40,706 bases of DNA from Bacillus sp. ISL-45 (GTDB lineage Bacteria; Bacillota; Bacilli; Bacillales; Cytobacillaceae): NCBI RefSeq assembly GCF_018613195.1, contig NZ_JAGGQQ010000022.1, forward strand, positions 1 through 40,706, read 5' to 3'. Below, in pieces: positions 16,964-25,193 of the stretch (position 1 is the first letter of the stretch; every line of letters begins with the position of its first letter). The notes under the pieces are model-generated. The model saw nothing but the letters and a program-made list of their open reading frames with translations. It did not search any database and was not told the DNA's origin. Made by a program: the position numbers and the translations under genes.

Positions 16964-17629
16964 TCACCTTGTTTTTTCAACCAGTTCATTATTTTCAATC
17001 GTAATCAGCTTTTTAGCCAAATTTACAAACAAACCGTTCTCAACCACGCCCGGAATCATATTCAGCTTCCTTTCTAATTCCTCAGGTGATTCTATCTGTT
17101 TAAAATCGCAGTCGAGAATATAGTTCCCATTGTCAGTAATGATTGGCTGGTTCCCTTTTAGTCTTAATTTCGGTTTACAGCCAATCTCAGCGATTTTCTT
17201 CGAGGTCATTTCTGCGCCGAACTTTACGATTTCAACCGGCAGTGGGAAAGTTCCCAATTTATTTGCTCCTTTGGATGAATCTGCGATAACAATAAAGGCA
17301 GAAGCAGCATTAGCGATGATTTTCTCCCTTAGCAGTGCCCCTCCGCCGCCTTTAATCAAGTTCAAATCAGCGTCAAATTCATCCGCTCCATCAATTGCGA
17401 CATCGATCCCTTCCACATCCTTAAAATCCACAAGCTGGATACCATGCTCCACAGCTAGTGCAGCAGTTTGCTCCGATGTTGGGATTCCTTTAATCTTTAG
17501 ACCGTTTCTCACTAACTCACCCAATTTTTTGATTGTATAATAAGCGGTTGATCCAGTTCCAAGTCCAACGACCATTCCATCTTTTATGTATTCTACAGCT
17601 TTCTCGCCAACCATTTGTTTTTCATTCAT
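16964..17629 (-). CDS. rpiA: Ribose-5-phosphate isomerase A
   Basis: This 221-aa enzyme interconverts ribose 5-phosphate and ribulose 5-phosphate in the pentose phosphate pathway. Typical RpiA motifs are present: GLGTGSTAYYTI, the catalytic region DGADEFDADLNLIKGGGGAL with the Asp and Lys residues, and LPVEIVKFG. Length is normal. The ATG at 17629 (MNEKQM) follows GAGGTG; the longer frame adds ten unlikely residues. It is a single gene with a terminator. Confidence 0.96.
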   Translation of the reverse strand: MNEKQMVGEKAVEYIKDGMVVGLGTGSTAYYTIKKLGELVRNGLKIKGIPTSEQTAALAVEHGIQLVDFKDVEGIDVAIDGADEFDADLNLIKGGGGALLREKIIANAASAFIVIADSSKGANKLGTFPLPVEIVKFGAEMTSKKIAEIGCKPKLRLKGNQPIITDNGNYILDCDFKQIESPEELERKLNMIPGVVENGLFVNLAKKLITIENNELVEKTR

Positions 17630-17775
17630 TGCCCACACCTCTGCTGAAATTAAATACATCTTTCATTTTACCCTTTTAAAAGAATAAAACTCGCATTTAA
17701 CCCGAGCCTATATACACACAAATATAATAACCTGGGCATTGGGCTAATTAAAACGGGACATTTGTTTGGGATAAC

Positions 17776-18114
17776 TTACTCTTTAACCTTTACACCAACT
17801 ATGTCCTTAAATTTAATACTTATCACACTTCCATCTTCACCGACCATCCGGATCTCTTTCCGTATTGGATCAAGAAAATGGACATGGCCTTTTTCTTCAT
17901 ATGTAAATCCATCTTCCCACTTCGTAATTTTAACTGGGTATGTATATTCCATGGCGTAACAAACCCGATTTTCAAACTCCTGAATTTCGTATTCGTCCAG
18001 CAGCGGCCTGGCTTGCCGCAGTTCGTCACGTGCCAGTTCGCGCAGTAATGCCCGGTGCTCAGGCATAAAGTGTGCAGGCATGAATTTGATTTTTCCTCTG
18101 TCTCGTATTCTCAT
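17776..18114 (-). CDS. YolD-like family protein
   Basis: A protein of about 112 aa with the YolD-like fold: a basic N-terminus (RIRDRGKIKF), a PEH segment, then beta strands in the pattern YTYPVKITKWEDG, HFLDPIRKEI and IKFKDIVGV. In Bacillus such genes often adjoin Y-family polymerase genes, but none is seen here. The function is not established. The ATG at 18114 is preferred over the one at 18123, which abuts AAAGG. Confidence 0.88.
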   Translation of the reverse strand: MRIRDRGKIKFMPAHFMPEHRALLRELARDELRQARPLLDEYEIQEFENRVCYAMEYTYPVKITKWEDGFTYEEKGHVHFLDPIRKEIRMVGEDGSVISIKFKDIVGVKVKE

Positions 18115-18194
18115 GCTGACCATCCTTTCGGGAGTACTTAAAGCTATTATATCCCGAACAAACGTTCGTAAACTAGAGAAAATTAATTTTTAAA

Positions 18195-18217
18195 TAAAAA
18201 AACTGGCCTAGGCCAGT
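18195..18217 (-). terminator. Terminator after the HEIGH gene
   Basis: The palindrome ACTGGCC-TA-GGCCAGT is followed on the minus strand by a run of T, directly after the stop codon. Confidence 0.88.
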
Positions 18218-18586
18218 CTATGCAATCACTTCATGATATTTAAAATAAGTAGAAAGCTTGGAATCAACGTGGTCCTTCCACCCGTCTAAAGGAACATTCA
18301 GTTTCTTCAGGATTTTATAGGCGTGTACCCATGCGCTCATTTCAGCAGTAATTCTATAAGACCAATCATTCAGCCATTTTTCATAGTCAAGATCGTCATT
18401 TACAAAATCAATACAGTGGCCAATCTCGTGTGCAAAGGCATATACATTTTCCAGTGTAGTCGATAATGGAATCGTTATGGACATGTTTGGATTAAAATTG
18501 ATTTTTTTCTTAGAGTCGTAAATCACCTTGCAGTTCAACTTTTCCGCCTCTTCTACTAAAAGTAAAAAAGCTCCGTACGTAACCAT
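18218..18586 (-). CDS. Small ImmA/IrrE-like zinc metallopeptidase
   Basis: This 122-aa protein has a zincin motif HEIGH at residues 53-57 (preceded by VYAFA) and a possible third ligand Glu near 82 in ITAEMSAW. ImmA/IrrE peptidases cleave repressors, but they usually sit beside a helix-turn-helix regulator, which is absent here, so the target is unknown. The ATG at 18586 lies about 8 nt after AAGGGG. It is a single gene, divergent from the LysM hydrolase gene. Confidence 0.75.
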   Translation of the reverse strand: MVTYGAFLLLVEEAEKLNCKVIYDSKKKINFNPNMSITIPLSTTLENVYAFAHEIGHCIDFVNDDLDYEKWLNDWSYRITAEMSAWVHAYKILKKLNVPLDGWKDHVDSKLSTYFKYHEVIA

Positions 18587-18751
18587 ACCATTTTCCCCTT
18601 TTATCTTTATAGTTTTTCTCTCTATTATATCGGTATTTTTTAAAATATATACACTTATTCTAAATATTCTGAAATAAGCCGTTTTACAGATAGGACATCT
18701 TTGGCTGGCATATCATGATAAGAGGCACCATAACTTGGAGGATGATTTAAT

Positions 18752-20164
18752 ATGAAAATACATGTTGTAAGACCTGGTGACACTTTATGGGCCATTTCAC
18801 AAGGCTACCTAACTGCCATGAACCAGATTATTTTAGTGAATGAGATGGATAATCCCAATATATTAGTGGTTGGACAGTCCCTTGTGATTCCGGAAACTAA
18901 CCGGGAGTATATCGTACAGCAGGGTGACAACTTATGGGGAATAGCCTCACGGTACGGAGTAACTGTACAGGAACTGGCTAGCTATAACAATATCGCAGAT
19001 CCTTCGCTGATTTTTGTCGGCCAGATGCTTCAGATGCCATTCTTGAGTCACACCGTGCGTTCTGGTGAAACCTTATGGGCAATTGCCCAGCGATACGGTG
19101 TAAGTATTAACCAAATCACAGAAACTAACAGTATATCGAATCCTTCACTCATTTATCCAGGAAGTGTTTTAAGAATACCTGCGCCTCCAAAACCATTAAT
19201 TGAAGTAAATTCCTATATAACGAGAATGAATGAGACAGGCAGAAGAAATGTTTTGTCACGTGGGCACCTTTTCACTTACCTTGCTCCTTTTTCCTATAAG
19301 ATGGGTGAAGATGGATCACTCCTGAATCTACAGGATACAAATGTTCTTCAAGCGGCAAACATGACCAACACCTCACCATTATTGACGATTACGAATGAAG
19401 CGGAAGGCTCCTTCAGTTCGGATCGGGCAGCCGCCATCCTGCGAAATCCAGCTGTCCAGGACACATTGTTGAGCAATATCGTCGCTAAAATGAAAGAAAA
19501 AGGCTATACCGGCTTGAATATCGATTTCGAATACGTCTATCCGGAGGACCGCGAAAACTATAATAACTTTTTACGAAAAGCCGTTGCGCGTTTGCATCCG
19601 GAAGGGTATACCGTTTCGACTGCACTGGCTCCTAAGCAAAGTGCAGGTCAGCAAGGTTTGCTGTATGAAGCGCATGATTACGAAGCACACGGAGAAATAG
19701 TTGATTTTGTCGTGATCATGACATATGAATGGGGCTGGTCCGGCGGCAGGCCATGGGCCATCGCACCGATCAATGAAGTAAGGAAAGTTCTCGACTATGC
19801 CGTAACAGCCATCCCCCCTGATAAAATCCTGATGGGCGTGCCTTTATACGGAAGAGACTGGCGCATTCCCTGGGTGCAGGGAACCTATGCGCGAACGGTC
19901 AGCCCCAAAGGAGCAGTGGATCTTGCGGCACAACAGGGCGTCAATATTCAATTCAATGATACTTACCAATCACCATTCTTCCGCTATACCGACGCAGACG
20001 GCCAGCAGCACGAAGTCTGGTTCGAAGACGCAAGAAGCGTTCAGGCCAAGTACGATACAGTGAAAAATTATGGATTGCGCGGTGTCAGCTTCTGGACATT
20101 AGGGCCATCATTTCCTCAAAACTGGCCAGTCCTGCATAATAACTTTAGGGTGAGGAAGCTATAA
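18752..20164 (+). CDS. LysM-GH18 spore peptidoglycan hydrolase (SleL/YaaH-like)
   Basis: This 470-aa protein starts behind GGAGG. Three LysM repeats bind peptidoglycan (about residues 2-46, 52-96 and 97-141; each begins VRPGDTLWAI-like, as in VRSGETLWAIAQRYGV). A GH18 glycosidase domain follows, with the catalytic acid in GLNIDFEYVYPED near residue 260 and MGVPLYGRDW near 365. There is no signal peptide, as is usual for SleL/YaaH, which assemble into the spore coat and cleave cortex fragments during germination. The B. subtilis relative has two LysM repeats; this one has three. It is monocistronic with a perfect terminator. Confidence 0.92.
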   Translation: MKIHVVRPGDTLWAISQGYLTAMNQIILVNEMDNPNILVVGQSLVIPETNREYIVQQGDNLWGIASRYGVTVQELASYNNIADPSLIFVGQMLQMPFLSHTVRSGETLWAIAQRYGVSINQITETNSISNPSLIYPGSVLRIPAPPKPLIEVNSYITRMNETGRRNVLSRGHLFTYLAPFSYKMGEDGSLLNLQDTNVLQAANMTNTSPLLTITNEAEGSFSSDRAAAILRNPAVQDTLLSNIVAKMKEKGYTGLNIDFEYVYPEDRENYNNFLRKAVARLHPEGYTVSTALAPKQSAGQQGLLYEAHDYEAHGEIVDFVVIMTYEWGWSGGRPWAIAPINEVRKVLDYAVTAIPPDKILMGVPLYGRDWRIPWVQGTYARTVSPKGAVDLAAQQGVNIQFNDTYQSPFFRYTDADGQQHEVWFEDARSVQAKYDTVKNYGLRGVSFWTLGPSFPQNWPVLHNNFRVRKL

Positions 20165-20170
20165 ATATGA

Positions 20171-20204
20171 AAAATCCTGCGATTCCGGGATCGCAGGATT
20201 TTTA
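20171..20204 (+). terminator. Terminator of the LysM-GH18 gene
   Basis: AATCCTGCGAT and ATCGCAGGATT form a perfect stem with a small loop and a TTTTTA tail. It overlaps the end of the opposing 58-aa gene. Confidence 0.92.
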
Positions 20205-20378
20205 TATGCCATCAAATATAAACCTTGCAAGAAACCTGAACAAATAGAAAACCAGCCGGAACGGAAGAATGATCAATTCCGGAATCCAAAACAGCACATC
20301 AAAAACAAAGTCCCAAAAATTATAGCTGCCATCCTGCTTCTTTTGCCTTCTTTTTTCAGACCGTTTTTCTACAAACAT
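20202..20378 (-). CDS. Small hydrophobic protein, 58 aa
   Basis: The minus strand has a 58-codon frame with a strong ribosome site (AGGAGG, about 8 nt before ATG 20378). The product starts MFVEKRSEKRRQKKQDG, a basic head, and continues with an aromatic, hydrophobic helix rich in Phe and Leu (residues 22-55). It could be a small single-helix or membrane-surface protein. I know no family. Its start lies 12 nt after the stop of the zinc-ribbon gene upstream, and the AGGAGG overlaps that stop codon, so the two are coupled. Confidence 0.75.
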   Translation of the reverse strand: MFVEKRSEKRRQKKQDGSYNFWDFVFDVLFWIPELIILPFRLVFYLFRFLARFIFDGI

Positions 20379-20390
20379 TTCAGGTTCCTC

Positions 20391-20555
20391 CTATTTATTG
20401 TTGCACTCTTCGCAAATGATCTTACCCTGATACTGGATAAAAGCTTTGATCTCCGTCATACCCTTCTTTTCCGGGTACCTCATTTTTACGTAAATCTCTT
20501 CATTTGCTTGAATTTCCTTCTCGCATTCCGAACACCGTGGCGTGATTTTGAACAT
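20391..20555 (-). CDS. Small four-cysteine zinc-ribbon protein, 54 aa
   Basis: This 54-aa frame starts at ATG 20555, 6 nt after GAGGTGA. Two CxxC knuckles (CSEC at 8-11 and CEEC near the C-terminus) are spaced about 37 residues apart, the pattern of a zinc ribbon. Similar Bacillus proteins are often labelled as a hydroxamate transporter component, a name with no basis that I can see. It is the first gene of a two-gene unit with the 58-aa protein. The plus-strand frame across this place is a shadow. Confidence 0.78.
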   Translation of the reverse strand: MFKITPRCSECEKEIQANEEIYVKMRYPEKKGMTEIKAFIQYQGKIICEECNNK

Positions 20556-20635
20556 GACCTTCACCTCGGTTTTAAATACGTTTTTTAAGTATTAAAAGTT
20601 TCAACCTTTTTATTGGTACTGCTATAAAACATGTC

Positions 20636-20790
20636 AACCGTTGATAAATTCCCTCTAACCGTTGATAAAACTGCGACAACCGTTAATATATTCTCTCTAA
20701 CCGTCAAAATAATTGCTGCAACCGTTAATATAACCCCTATAGCCGCTCATACATCTCTCTAACAGTCCATTCACACCCCTCAAACCAATA
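20636..20790. repeat. Degenerate 21-bp tandem repeat
   Basis: AACCG (or a close variant) recurs at 20636, 20657, 20678, 20699, 20720 and 20741, an exact 21-bp step, with a weaker seventh copy near 20762. The best conserved core is AACCGTTGATA or AACCGTTAATA. The ends of the units alternate between TCTCTCT-like and CTGCGAC-like text, hinting at an older 42-bp unit. It lies upstream of the zinc-ribbon gene and beyond the terminator of the ABC operon. Confidence 0.85.
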
Positions 20791-20794
20791 GAAT

Positions 20795-20826
20795 CATTAA
20801 AACCCTGACCAATATTGGCCAGGGTT
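20795..20826 (-). terminator. Terminator of the SGNH/ABC operon
   Basis: AACCCTG-CC and GG-CAGGGTT form a long near-perfect palindrome (20801-20826), followed on the minus strand by TTTTAATG. Confidence 0.88.
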
Positions 20827-20834
20827 CTCACAAT

Positions 20835-21815
20835 TCAATAGATATCCTGCCTGATAAACACGGTAAATGAAACAATCAAAGCAGCCAATCCCCACAGCGC
20901 CAACACGACAAGAGAAAAACCAAGGGTCATCCCTTCAATTGGCGGCGCCTGGCCAGAAAGATAGCCTGTCAGATTCAAATTGATCATAAACAAATATTTT
21001 GCTGACTCCCAGGATGAGACCATATTGCTGAGGATTGCTCCGGAAATCAGCGCAGCGAGCATGACGCCCATCCCTGCAGGTGTGTTCCGGATCAAAACTG
21101 ACAGCATGAAAGTGATTGTTCCAACAATCAGGGCCACAAACCACACAAGGCTGAACTCCATTAACAAGTATTGCCACTGGGGAATCATCTGAATCGTATT
21201 CGTATTCAATTCATTTCCTTCGACACTGAACCCGGTTATAACAGGAGCAGCCCAGCCTTGGTACCCAAAAATGAGGCCGGATATCAAATAGGACAGCACC
21301 CCAAACAACACGACAATGATTGATACGGATAGAATCAAAGTGATATATTTGCTCATCAGAATCTTCCAGCGCTTCACCGGCCTTGTCAGCAAAAGCTTTA
21401 CCGTTCCTGCGCTCCGTTCGGAGGAAACAATATCAGCTGCCACCACCATAATCATCAATGGCAGGAACAAGTTGATCGAGTGCTCCGCGAAAACACGTGC
21501 AAAGCTAGGCGCGCCTGGCTCCATCGGATTCACATTGTTATCAAGATAGTATTGCTGCTGCTGGATACGGAGCTGGAGTTCGCTTTTCCACTCATCTGAG
21601 ATTCCACTGCTCGTGATCCGATTTTGAGTATCGATGATTTGCTGCTGCAGAGTCGTCCGCCAATCAACATCCCCAAAGCGCTCGAGCCTTCTTTCAATTT
21701 CCCTGTATTGAGAATAGGTAAAAAGTGCGACCAGCACCGCTATGATTCCAGCGACAATCAGGATTCTTTTTTTGCGAACAATCTTCAGCATTTCATTCCT
21801 GACGAGGTTAATCAA
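20835..21815 (-). CDS. ABC-2 type transporter permease
   Basis: This membrane protein of about 326 aa has one N-terminal segment (about residues 20-37), a polar, helical extracellular domain to about 105, then five more segments, matching ABC-2 permeases. The start is most likely TTG 21815, 8 nt after GGAGG; the GTG at 21824 touches that site. The TTG lies inside the end of the ATPase gene (8-bp overlap), so translation is coupled. With the ATPase it should form an exporter; the substrate is unknown. Confidence 0.9.
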   Translation of the reverse strand: MINLVRNEMLKIVRKKRILIVAGIIAVLVALFTYSQYREIERRLERFGDVDWRTTLQQQIIDTQNRITSSGISDEWKSELQLRIQQQQYYLDNNVNPMEPGAPSFARVFAEHSINLFLPLMIMVVAADIVSSERSAGTVKLLLTRPVKRWKILMSKYITLILSVSIIVVLFGVLSYLISGLIFGYQGWAAPVITGFSVEGNELNTNTIQMIPQWQYLLMEFSLVWFVALIVGTITFMLSVLIRNTPAGMGVMLAALISGAILSNMVSSWESAKYLFMINLNLTGYLSGQAPPIEGMTLGFSLVVLALWGLAALIVSFTVFIRQDIY

Positions 21816-22719
21816 TCGACTCACCTCCAGTCAGTTCAAGGAAAAGGTCTTCAAGTGCAGGCAATTTCCTGTTCATTTCATTCACCTGGACACCCTTTTC
21901 CACCAGCATCCGGTTCCATTTAGCACTTTCATTTTCTAAATAAGGAGTAACCAAAGCTCCATCTGTCCCATCCGCAACCGTTGTCACTCCATTCAGAATC
22001 TCTTTCGCAGTATCACGCGGTTCCGCTTGCCAGATGACTTTCTCCTGCAATGCCAAAAGATTTTCAACATAGTCCACTTTGATAACTGAGCCTTTCGAAA
22101 TGATCGCGACCCGGTCACACATCAGCTGGATTTCACTTAATAAATGGCTCGATACCAGCACCGTCAATCCTTCTTCTTCGGCCAAATATCGAATGAAGTT
22201 CCTCATCTCCCTAATTCCCATAGGATCCAATCCATTCGTCGGCTCGTCCAGGATCAAAACCTTTGGCTTTCCCAGCAAAGCCTGGGCAATCCCAAGACGC
22301 TGCCGCATTCCAAGGGAATATGTCCTAACTGGATCATGGATACGTTCTTCCAATCGCACGAGCTCCACGACATAATTCATATGCGTCCAGTCCACTTCAG
22401 GAAGCATCCTCGCAAAATGCTCAAGATTCTCCCAGCCTGTCAAATAGGAGTAGAGTTCGGGGTTTTCGACGATACAACCCATTTGTGACATTGCCTTCGT
22501 AAAATCCTTTCTGACATTGCAGCCGCCAATTTCAATTGTCCCGGAACTTGGCTTGATCAATCCCACAAGCATACGGATTGTTGTCGTTTTACCAGCACCG
22601 TTCGGACCAAGAAACCCAAAGACCTCGCCTCGTCTTAAATCAAAATCGATTCCTTTGATGATCTCTTTTTTGCCGATCGTCTTTCTCAGCCCTTTTACAG
22701 ACAGCGTGATTTCACTCAT
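21808..22719 (-). CDS. ABC transporter ATP-binding protein
   Basis: This 303-aa ATPase has all nucleotide-binding motifs: Walker A GPNGAGKTTT near residue 40, signature YSLGMRQRLG, Walker B VLILDEPTNGLDP and the switch histidine in VSSHLLSE. The C-terminal tail of about 90 residues is typical for partners of ABC-2 permeases. The ATG at 22719 follows GGGGGGAG. It is the middle gene of an operon with the SGNH hydrolase (12 bp upstream) and the permease (overlapping). Confidence 0.94.
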   Translation of the reverse strand: MSEITLSVKGLRKTIGKKEIIKGIDFDLRRGEVFGFLGPNGAGKTTTIRMLVGLIKPSSGTIEIGGCNVRKDFTKAMSQMGCIVENPELYSYLTGWENLEHFARMLPEVDWTHMNYVVELVRLEERIHDPVRTYSLGMRQRLGIAQALLGKPKVLILDEPTNGLDPMGIREMRNFIRYLAEEEGLTVLVSSHLLSEIQLMCDRVAIISKGSVIKVDYVENLLALQEKVIWQAEPRDTAKEILNGVTTVADGTDGALVTPYLENESAKWNRMLVEKGVQVNEMNRKLPALEDLFLELTGGESID

Positions 22720-22731
22720 TGTTCTCCCCCC

Positions 22732-23511
22732 TTACCATGTAATCAAAGACGCGACCCGTTCTGCAATCAACCTGTAGCCCTCAGCATTCGGGTGGAATTT
22801 ATCTGTGTACAAGTAATCGTTCACACTCAGCTGGAACAAGTCGAAAGTAGGCACATAAACGGCTTTCTCATTCTTGTCAAGCAGCTGATTTGTATCGTAG
22901 TTCCAATCTCGGACGATCTTCGTTGTCTGCTCGGAATCATTCAAATCGATGAACGGATTATATAGTCCAATATGAAAAATGACAGCCGAGTCATTAATTG
23001 TCCTCAACTCTTTTAAAATCGAATCAAGGTTTTTCAAATAACTTTTCTTGGCCTGTGCTATTTGCTGCTCATCCATTTGCAAAAACGTTTGCCCGCTCTG
23101 GAACAAATCATTGCCGCCAATCGTTATGAGGATGTAGTCTGCACTTTGAATCTTCCTCTGGATTTCTCCTTGCTTCAGCTGATCCAATAGCTGATTGGAA
23201 CGGTATCCTTTAACCCCGAAATTATGTATTGTGATCTTTTCCTTTGATTTTTCCTCAAGCTCATCAACCAGATAGCCAATATAGCCTTTGCCTGTATCAT
23301 CCCCGGTTCCCCGAGTCAGTGAATCCCCAAGGGCCACAACCACCTTGCCGTCCTTTTCCGTATCATCTTCTACTGGCTTTTTCTCTTCGGTGACTCCCGA
23401 CGCTCCATTGCTGAAAAATTGATTCTGAATCGTCCATCCAAGACCGAACAGCATTAATAATAATGAAAGCACTGAAAAAACCAGTGTTAAACTAAGCGAA
23501 TACCTTTTCAC
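22732..23511 (-). CDS. Membrane-anchored SGNH/GDSL hydrolase
   Basis: This 259-aa protein has an N-terminal hydrophobic segment (about residues 8-28), then a linker, then an SGNH esterase domain. Block I is VVALGDSLTRGTG (nucleophile Ser), block III contains ITIGGNDLF, and block V is DKFHPNAEG (Asp and His). It is a probable extracellular lipase or acyl-esterase acting at the membrane or wall. The GTG at 23511 follows GAGGGTGG. It is the first gene of an operon with the ABC exporter, which suggests they act on a common lipid or envelope compound (inference). Confidence 0.9.
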   Translation of the reverse strand: MKRYSLSLTLVFSVLSLLLMLFGLGWTIQNQFFSNGASGVTEEKKPVEDDTEKDGKVVVALGDSLTRGTGDDTGKGYIGYLVDELEEKSKEKITIHNFGVKGYRSNQLLDQLKQGEIQRKIQSADYILITIGGNDLFQSGQTFLQMDEQQIAQAKKSYLKNLDSILKELRTINDSAVIFHIGLYNPFIDLNDSEQTTKIVRDWNYDTNQLLDKNEKAVYVPTFDLFQLSVNDYLYTDKFHPNAEGYRLIAERVASLITW

Positions 23512-23637
23512 CAGACCACCCTCGTTCCACTAATTGGTAAGCTTTATTTTATAATAATTTCGATCGGAATAAAAATGATAATAGTGGGGCGAATGTGCTG
23601 GAGTGTGCTTTTGCCAATTAAAAATGCAAAAAGCTTG

Positions 23638-23807
23638 TTTTCGTAAGGATTGTTGTTAAAATCTTAAAGCCGATTTTAACGTAATAAAACGCCATTTTGC
23701 AGGTCGGTATCAAGCTTGCATGCTCTTTTCTCACAAAAGATCCATCTTTCCGAAGGTAAATAGGTCATGTTATGAGGTCAGTAGCAACAAAGTTTGAGAA
23801 AAGAGCC
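23638..23807. repeat. Dispersed structured intergenic repeat, copy 2
   Basis: About 170 bp closely matching 14972-15148 in the same orientation, including both hairpins: GTTAAAATC/GATTTTAAC and GCTCTTTTCT/AGAAAAGAGC. The stretch between the arms of the wide hairpin is less conserved (CCATCTTTCCGAAGG against CAATTTTGCGAAG), while the arms are kept. It lies just beyond the terminator of the SleB-like gene, as copy 1 lies just beyond the end of the DMT transporter gene. Confidence 0.87.
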
Positions 23808-23813
23808 TAAGCA

Positions 23814-23848
23814 AAAAAGCGCGCAGCTTTATATGCTGTACGCGCTTT
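23814..23848 (-). terminator. Terminator of the SleB-like gene
   Basis: AAAGCGCG-AGC and GCT-CGCGCTTT pair with small internal mismatches, followed on the minus strand by TTTTTTGC. Confidence 0.85.
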
Positions 23849-24360
23849 TAGATAGCAAATGCATGCTTTCCAATTTTTTTGACGACATTTCTAGTGAAAA
23901 TCCATTGGCTTGTTGCTGTCTCAGGATTATAGAAGTAAAGAGATTTTATATTATTCTCATTTACAAGGGCATCTTCTACTGCTTTAATTGCTTCTTCACC
24001 TGCAGGTTTATTGATCGCACCATTTTGGACCGGCTGGAATGCGTTTCTTTGATAAATGACTTCTTTTACAGTATCAGGAAATTGTTCATGTTCCACTCGG
24101 TTCAGTACGACTTCTGCAACAGCAACCTTTCCTTCATATGGCTCGCCTTTTGCCTCCGCATGGACCAGGCGGGCAAGCAGTCTCACTTCTTCTTCCTTGA
24201 TGAAGCGTTTGTCTGTAACCGAAGATTCCTTCGTATCAACATCTACCTTTTTGGCTGTCAAAGTCTCAGCCGGCTTGGTCGTTTTTGTTGATTCTGCATA
24301 AACTGTATATGAACCAATTACTAATGTAAGGATTGAAACTAGCATAAGAATTTTTTTCAT
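23848..24360 (-). CDS. SleB/CwlJ-type cell-wall hydrolase
   Basis: This 170-aa secreted protein starts at ATG 24360 behind AGGAGGT. A signal peptide (MKKILMLVSILTLVIGSYTVYA) is followed by a linker and the hydrolase-2 domain. Visible catalytic-region motifs are LLARLVHAEAKGEPYEGKVA, in which the Glu is the expected catalytic acid, and VAEVVLNRV. The family cuts spore cortex or vegetative peptidoglycan. It lacks a wall-binding domain. It is monocistronic. Confidence 0.9.
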   Translation of the reverse strand: MKKILMLVSILTLVIGSYTVYAESTKTTKPAETLTAKKVDVDTKESSVTDKRFIKEEEVRLLARLVHAEAKGEPYEGKVAVAEVVLNRVEHEQFPDTVKEVIYQRNAFQPVQNGAINKPAGEEAIKAVEDALVNENNIKSLYFYNPETATSQWIFTRNVVKKIGKHAFAI

Positions 24361-24564
24361 TGTAGACCTCCTGTTTTGTATTAGACTGAACAGGCCCTAT
24401 ATTAGGCTAACAGGTTTACAATCATACCACACTAGTTAATCACTGGGTGAATTTTAAACTTCATACCAACACGGGTAAAAACTGTAATTATTATTACGTA
24501 ATAAGAGGTATTCGTAACCTTTGTTACAAAATTAAAATATCATTATTTCGAATAAGGCCTCCGT
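24361..24564. other. Spacer upstream of the SleB-like gene
   Basis: AT-rich DNA with no open frame. It should contain the promoter of the hydrolase gene, but no sigma-specific box could be assigned. Confidence 0.4.
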
Positions 24565-24912
24565 TTATACAGTAAAAAGTGTTCTCAAATTTTTAAGGAT
24601 ATGGATTCTAGCTGTCAGGATAAATAAGTCTGAATGATGATATTCAACATAATCATCTATGATCACCAGCCCTTTCCAAAACCGCTCCACCAGCAATAAT
24701 GTATATTTTTCATCCCACTCAAACATGTTGATTCTCGCGAGCTCCTCAGCGAGCTGGTTAAATTTATACTCCTCCACCCAGAGCTTCACCTGGTACAGCT
24801 TATCATGATTCAGAATCAACCCTGATTTGTTGTCAGAACATTTCTGGACAAACTCCGCAAAACCCTTGATATTCTCCGCCAGCAGGTTGGCTTTCTGCAT
24901 TTCGAAATTCAT
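24565..24912 (-). CDS. Small helical protein of unknown function
   Basis: This 115-aa soluble protein has mostly helical, mixed-charge sequence with aromatic pairs (FERFWKGL-like region near residue 78). The ATG at 24912 follows AAGGAG with 8 nt of spacing. I do not recognise the family. It is divergent from the small membrane protein pair at 25020. Confidence 0.7.
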   Translation of the reverse strand: MNFEMQKANLLAENIKGFAEFVQKCSDNKSGLILNHDKLYQVKLWVEEYKFNQLAEELARINMFEWDEKYTLLLVERFWKGLVIIDDYVEYHHSDLFILTARIHILKNLRTLFTV

Positions 24913-25019
24913 TTACACCAACTCCTTCTATAAAACAAATATGTTTTAAGAGGGATTTTTAAAACTCCATCATTCTAAATGGATATTTATGTTAAGATGA
25001 ACATATGGGGTGATTCTTA

Positions 25020-25175
25020 ATGAAATCCAATTTTCAAACAAGGAGAATCCAAAAGAAGTATCAGGAGAAAATCAGTAAAAAAGCAGAAAAAAATCGCTCC
25101 TCTTTATGGATCAATATTATTGCTCTTGTAGTCATTGTCATTTTTATCTTGAATCTGTACATTGATTGGTTATAG
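25020..25175 (+). CDS. Small membrane protein, 51 aa
   Basis: This 51-codon frame starts at ATG 25020, about 7 nt after GGGGTGAT. The first 28 residues are basic (MKSNFQTRRIQKKYQEK...), followed by one transmembrane helix (WINIIALVVIVIFILNLYI), as expected for an inside-anchored bitopic protein. A possible extended -10 (TGTTAAGAT, about 24993-25001) lies upstream. It is 18 bp from the next gene and probably cotranscribed. Confidence 0.72.
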   Translation: MKSNFQTRRIQKKYQEKISKKAEKNRSSLWINIIALVVIVIFILNLYIDWL

Positions 25176-25193
25176 ACGGAAGGAGGAATAAAT

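Noticed and set aside
20343-20588. 81-codon plus-strand frame
   Set aside because: It is opposite two small minus-strand genes with strong ribosome sites and has none itself.
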